A stretch of 64,000 nucleotides of DNA, from the NCBI GenBank assembly GCA_013178275.1, contig JABLWZ010000006.1:248001-312000 (forward strand), written 5' to 3'. Positions 61,201 to 64,000 of the stretch are shown one piece after another. The notes beneath the pieces were generated by a model that did not search any database, was not told the DNA's origin, and saw only the letters and a list, made by a program, of their open reading frames with translations. Both the position numbers and the translations under genes were made by a program. The number at the start of each line of letters is the position of its first letter. Positions within the stretch are counted from its first letter, which is position 1. The stretch is from Bacillota bacterium. GTDB lineage: Bacteria; Bacillota; Ch66; Ch109.

Positions 61201-64000
61201 TCACCTACGCCGACAGCGCGGAATATTACATCGACGCGGAAAGCGGCGGCACGACTTATAAGGCCTTCGCCATCGCCTGGTCATCGGGAGTGAAAGTAGC
61301 TGGAGCTGCCACCGACAGCTCGGTCACCATGACGCCCGGCGGTAACAGCGTCTCGACCGACAATACCTGGGAGATCGACGTAACCGCCGGGACGCTGAAG
61401 GGCGCGGCGGGAGACGACCTCACCGGCGACATCAGCATGACCGGGCTGCCGACCGGGCTTAACTGGACCGCCAGGAACAACGGCACCAACAAGATCCTGG
61501 TCACCGTGAACGGGTCCGCGGACCCGGCGGTCACCGCCAGGACCACGGTCTCCGTGGTGGTCAGGGGCAGCGCGGTAAGCGGCGCCGGCGCTACAGATTC
61601 CGACGCTGTATCGCTTTACGTCCATCCCGCCAGGCGCTACCCCATAGCCCTGGCGGTCAACCAGAACACCAACACCGTTTATACCGCCAATAAGGGCAGC
61701 CTCGACGTGACCGTCATCGACGGCGCCACCGACACGGTCGCCGCCACCATCAGCGCCGGCACCTACCCCTCGGCCATAGCGGTGAACCCGGATACCAACA
61801 AGATCTATGTCACCAATCAGCATGACAAGACGGTCCTGGTGATCGACGGCGCCACCAACGCGGTCATCGCCACCCTTCCCACCGGGACCTATCCCGTCGA
61901 CCTGACCGTCAACCGCGCCGCCAACAAGGTATACGTGGCCAACAACAGCAGCAAGAACGTGACGGTTATCGACGGAGCGACCGACACCGTCTTGGGGACC
62001 GTCACCGCCGGGAACTCTCCCTACGACCTGTCCGTCAACCAGAACACCAACCGGGTTTATACAGCCAACTACTACGACAAGACCGTCTCGGTGATCGACG
62101 GCGCCACCAACACCCTCATCACCAACGTCACCAGCGACACCGGCCCCTATGCGGTGGCCTTGAACCAGACCACCAACAAGGTCTACGTCACCAACCTGAA
62201 AAACATAATCACAAACGAGAATGGAACCGTCACCGTGATCGACGGGGCGACCCACACTGTCTCCAACAGCATCACGGTGGGGGTCAAGCCGCGGGCCATC
62301 GCCGTCAACCCGGCCACCAACCGGGTCTATGTCGCCAACCTGGACAACGACAGCGTGATGGTGATCGACGGGGCAACCGACACGATCACCGCCACCGTCA
62401 CCGTGGGCGACGGTCCCCTGGCCCTGGGGATAAACCAGAACACCGACAAGATTTACGTCGCTAACTGCGGCGATGACACGGTCACGGTCATCGACGGCAC
62501 GACCAACAGCACCGGCAGCGTCGCCGCCGGCGACTACCCCTGCATCGTGGCGGTCAACGAGACCAGCGGCAAGGCATACATCGCCAACCAGTACAGCGAC
62601 TTCCTTACCATCATCGCCTCCCCGCCGCCCGTCCCGCCCGCAGCCCCTACCATCGATCCGAACGGCGGGACATTCACCGACAGCGTGCAGGTCGCCATCA
62701 CCGGCAGCGCCGGGACGACATACTACACCATCGACGGTTCCGACCCGACTGGCGGTACCGGTATCGAATATACCGGACCGTTTACCTTGACTTCTTCAGC
62801 CACGGTCAAGGCGGCCGTGCAGAGCGGCTCGGTGTGGAGCGAGGTGGCCACGGCGGTATTTACAATCTATACCTCTCCTAATCTGCCCGCGGCCCCCACC
62901 ATTAGTCCCAACGGCGGGACCTTCACCGACAGCGTGCAGGTCGCCATCACCGGCAGCGGCGGGACGATATACTACACCACCGACGGCTCAGACCCGACCT
63001 CCAGCGGCACCAGGACCGGGTACGCTGTACCTTTCAGCCTGACCCAATCAGTCACGGTCAAGGCGGCGGTCCACGGCGAATCCTCTGGATGGAGCGGCAT
63101 AACCCAGGCTGACTTCACCATCGTCCATTCCTCGCCTTCCGCCCCGGTCATCGACCCGAACGGCGGGATCTTCACCGGCAGCGTCCAGGTCGCCATCACC
63201 GGTAGCGGCGGAACGACATACTACACCATCGACGGTTCCAACCCGACTGGCGGCACCGGTATCGAGTACACCGGTCCATTCAGCCTTTCCCAGTCGGCCA
63301 CGGTCAAGGCGGCGGTCCACGGCGAATCCTCTGGATGGAGCGGCATAACCCAGGCTGACTTCACCATCGTCCATTCCCCGCCTTCCGCCCCGGTCATCGC
63401 CCCCAACGGCGGGACCTTCATCAACAGCGTCCAGGTCGCCATCACCGGCAGCGGCGGAACGATATACTACACCATCGACGGTTCCGACCCGACTGGCGGC
63501 ACCGGTATCGAGTACACCGGACCGTTTACCTTGACTTCTTCAGCGACGGTCAAGGCGGCGGTCCACGGCGAATCCTCTGGATGGAGCGGCATAACTCGGG
63601 CTGACTTCACCATCGTCCATTCCCCGCCTTCCGCCCCGGTCATCGCCCCCAACGGCGGGATCTTCATCAACAGCGTCCAGGTCGCCATCACCGGCAGCGG
63701 CGGAACGATATACTACACCATCGACGGTTCCGACCCGACTGGCGGCACCGGTATCGAGTATACCGGTCAGTTTACCCTAACCCAATCCGCTACGGTAAAG
63801 GCGGCCGTGCACGGAGAGTACGGCTGGAGCGAAGTGTCCTCGGCTGATTTTACCATCAATATCTCTTCCACCCCGTTGAAGATAGCCGGCGTGGCCACCG
63901 ACAGCTCGGTGACCATGGCCAGCGGCAACACGGCAATATCCGGCAATGACAGCACCTGGAAAATCGAGCTTACCGCCGGGACGATGAAGGGCGCGACGGG
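58272..64000 (+). CDS. Giant exported surface protein, 3' end off the window
   Basis: At least 1909 codons from ATG at 58272 (AAAGGAG 9 bases upstream), open at the window edge. Order: signal peptide (HRTAISLCLVLLMACSLPGA), Pro/Glu/Gln-rich linker (to about residue 145), two putative Ig-like domains (about 155-340), a YVTN-type beta-propeller of repeated N-x-x-TNRVYV and VIDGA units (about 455-770), one chitobiase C-terminal-like domain (about 785-865), a linker with a domain containing SVTMTPGGNS, a second YVTN propeller (about 1125-1455), five more chitobiase-like repeats, then a second copy of the SVTM...G domain. Probably a cell-surface adhesin or wall-associated protein. A sortase or S-layer signal would lie beyond the window. 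Confidence 0.85.
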   Translation, partial: MFFIRNRHRTAISLCLVLLMACSLPGALTLAEGETPSINPPSVSQAVYGQEPDPGQFPGSPAVTTPSPETDGPVQLPSVPEQQNGSQDNNPTGGQEPGTGSTQSPTSEQPPSGSEPPANPDPVQAPAEKPSTENEIMEPAPNPTNPTPTFTLLNAQALLTDFSITTSELSPAVVGKPYSMYLNSANGIAPYNWSIVSGAPAWLSCSASTGELTGTPTEAGTYPLEIQVIDGSTPANSATSTLTLTVNTALEISTTSIPEGAVGMPYSATVTATGGVAPYHWTLPAIVPDWLTIDPDTGVISGTPTDYYFSFIAVRVFDSSGSGSTPAAYADKWLDLHIYDDPVAATPRMLESGSLNGSTVNLALIGTEFNTPTLAAGDFVLINPPAGLSVAEAVYSDPTHCSIRLAYSGGTLPVNDTDFRIQVKASAVTAGIDLNSNIVVITAPMDAARQGVTAGNTPTRAAVNPVTGLAYVTNLMNRTITIIDTGNNPTQLNTNQRRPFSVGINPNTNRVYVANKVENTVSVLGGSTGTVLSTITLGAGDPSNDIRDLVVNPDTDKVYIAHYTAKKLIVINGADNTFKTISLPDAPSAIALNRATNRVYVCMPEVSVHQMTVINGADDSVITTLDVDYYPNSLAVNPSTNRVYVTSSTGNKVQVIDGATNTIINEIPVDIYPVDTAVNENTNRVYVANLQSYTVSVINGDDSSVVSIPMPGKPMDLVVNPTSNRVYVTGTDTNQLTEIRGSDNTSTSITVGASPASLAVNPVNGRVYVPDGSGCSVIMPNVPVVVPDTPTISPNGGDFTNGVQVTITGSGGTVYYTTDGSDPTDGTGIEYNGPFTLAASATVKAAVQNDSSWSGVTSAVFTVNVQATTLVLSNEEGGLIDNLIAAGYGNKSLFDALVSLQEASGGVITDDFLETLALNDASSPILTQMLNSYTGLNGAIAINTDGTVFTMTSVKGRDYHGQSGYSTYPEGGAIELFTYADSAEYYIDAESGGTTYKAFAIAWSSGVKVAGAATDSSVTMTPGGNSVSTDNTWEIDVTAGTLKGAAGDDLTGDISMTGLPTGLNWTARNNGTNKILVTVNGSADPAVTARTTVSVVVRGSAVSGAGATDSDAVSLYVHPARRYPIALAVNQNTNTVYTANKGSLDVTVIDGATDTVAATISAGTYPSAIAVNPDTNKIYVTNQHDKTVLVIDGATNAVIATLPTGTYPVDLTVNRAANKVYVANNSSKNVTVIDGATDTVLGTVTAGNSPYDLSVNQNTNRVYTANYYDKTVSVIDGATNTLITNVTSDTGPYAVALNQTTNKVYVTNLKNIITNENGTVTVIDGATHTVSNSITVGVKPRAIAVNPATNRVYVANLDNDSVMVIDGATDTITATVTVGDGPLALGINQNTDKIYVANCGDDTVTVIDGTTNSTGSVAAGDYPCIVAVNETSGKAYIANQYSDFLTIIASPPPVPPAAPTIDPNGGTFTDSVQVAITGSAGTTYYTIDGSDPTGGTGIEYTGPFTLTSSATVKAAVQSGSVWSEVATAVFTIYTSPNLPAAPTISPNGGTFTDSVQVAITGSGGTIYYTTDGSDPTSSGTRTGYAVPFSLTQSVTVKAAVHGESSGWSGITQADFTIVHSSPSAPVIDPNGGIFTGSVQVAITGSGGTTYYTIDGSNPTGGTGIEYTGPFSLSQSATVKAAVHGESSGWSGITQADFTIVHSPPSAPVIAPNGGTFINSVQVAITGSGGTIYYTIDGSDPTGGTGIEYTGPFTLTSSATVKAAVHGESSGWSGITRADFTIVHSPPSAPVIAPNGGIFINSVQVAITGSGGTIYYTIDGSDPTGGTGIEYTGQFTLTQSATVKAAVHGEYGWSEVSSADFTINISSTPLKIAGVATDSSVTMASGNTAISGNDSTWKIELTAGTMKGAT
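62643..63858 (+). repeat. Five tandem chitobiase-C-terminal-like repeats (246-249 bp)
   Basis: Units begin at 62643, 62892, 63141, 63387 and 63633. Each encodes an about 82-residue CHB_HEX_C-like domain (PNGGTFT, VAITGSGGT, YYTIDGSDPT, ATVKAAV, WSEV). The last three units are almost identical at the DNA level, pointing to recent duplication or gene conversion. A sixth, more distant unit is at about 60625-60865. Confidence 0.92.

Noticed and set aside
59436..63955. Several minus-strand frames opposite the surface-protein gene
   Set aside because: They mirror the repetitive plus-strand gene, whose frame is uninterrupted from a signal peptide to the window end.
1..64000. tRNA, rRNA, insertion sequences or integrase marking a mobile island
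   Set aside because: None could be recognised by reading; the eCIS locus may still have been transferred, but nothing in the window shows its borders.

Overview
The window is GC-rich, densely coded bacterial DNA. Its gene content (a sigma-54 enhancer-binding protein with CBS and PAS domains, paired acyl-CoA oxidation clusters, an ETF/FixCX module, strong Shine-Dalgarno sequences, Rho-independent terminators) suits a high-GC anaerobic Firmicute of the Peptococcaceae/Pelotomaculum/Desulfotomaculum type. That placement is an inference from gene style, not from a marker gene.

Positions 1-36765 hold most of an extracellular contractile injection system (eCIS, PVC/Afp-like), almost all on the minus strand. 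Read in transcription order it has a large DUF4157-type protein with a 25-copy acidic repeat (broken by a one-base frameshift), a gene of unknown function, the AAA+ ATPase, a small beta-sandwich protein, a TPR protein and the PAAR tip. It continues after a divergent insertion with alanine racemase, a secreted Ig-like protein, a membrane cyclase-like receptor, the Pvc16-like cap, sheath, tube, hub chaperone, a DUF6760-like protein, a second tube, a 1408-aa candidate tape measure, LysM tube-end protein, split VgrG (gp27-like and gp5-like), gp25 and two baseplate-J-like proteins. The second of these runs off the left edge. No tail-fibre gene is visible; it may lie further left. The divergent insertion (20878-23728, plus strand) is a vWA protein, PP2C-type phosphatase and protein-kinase-like triad of the TerY-P kind. 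With the cyclase-like receptor, whose two metal-binding aspartates are missing, it suggests the injection machine is under membrane and phosphorylation control.

Positions 37066-39504 are a three-gene NitT/TauT-type ABC importer. Positions 39578-45330 are a minus-strand acyl-CoA oxidation operon: acyl-CoA dehydrogenase, enoyl-CoA hydratase, SDR dehydrogenase, thiolase, DUF35 partner and CoA-transferase. A Com-like zinc-finger gene precedes it. Upstream sit a clear -24/-12 promoter, repeated TTGC...GCAA enhancer-like sites and the gene for a sigma-54 activator, which together look like one regulatory circuit. A CaiB/BaiF CoA-transferase follows, then etfB-etfA-acyl-CoA dehydrogenase-fixC-fixX (electrons from acyl-CoA to the membrane quinone pool) with a divergent MarR regulator.

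Positions 55159-58111 encode a 7TM LytS-like histidine kinase and a response regulator with a BTAD-like output. They sit just before a very large exported protein (58272 to the right edge) built from Ig-like domains, YVTN beta-propellers and nearly identical chitobiase-C-terminal-like repeats. No rRNA, tRNA, CRISPR array, transposase or integrase was seen.
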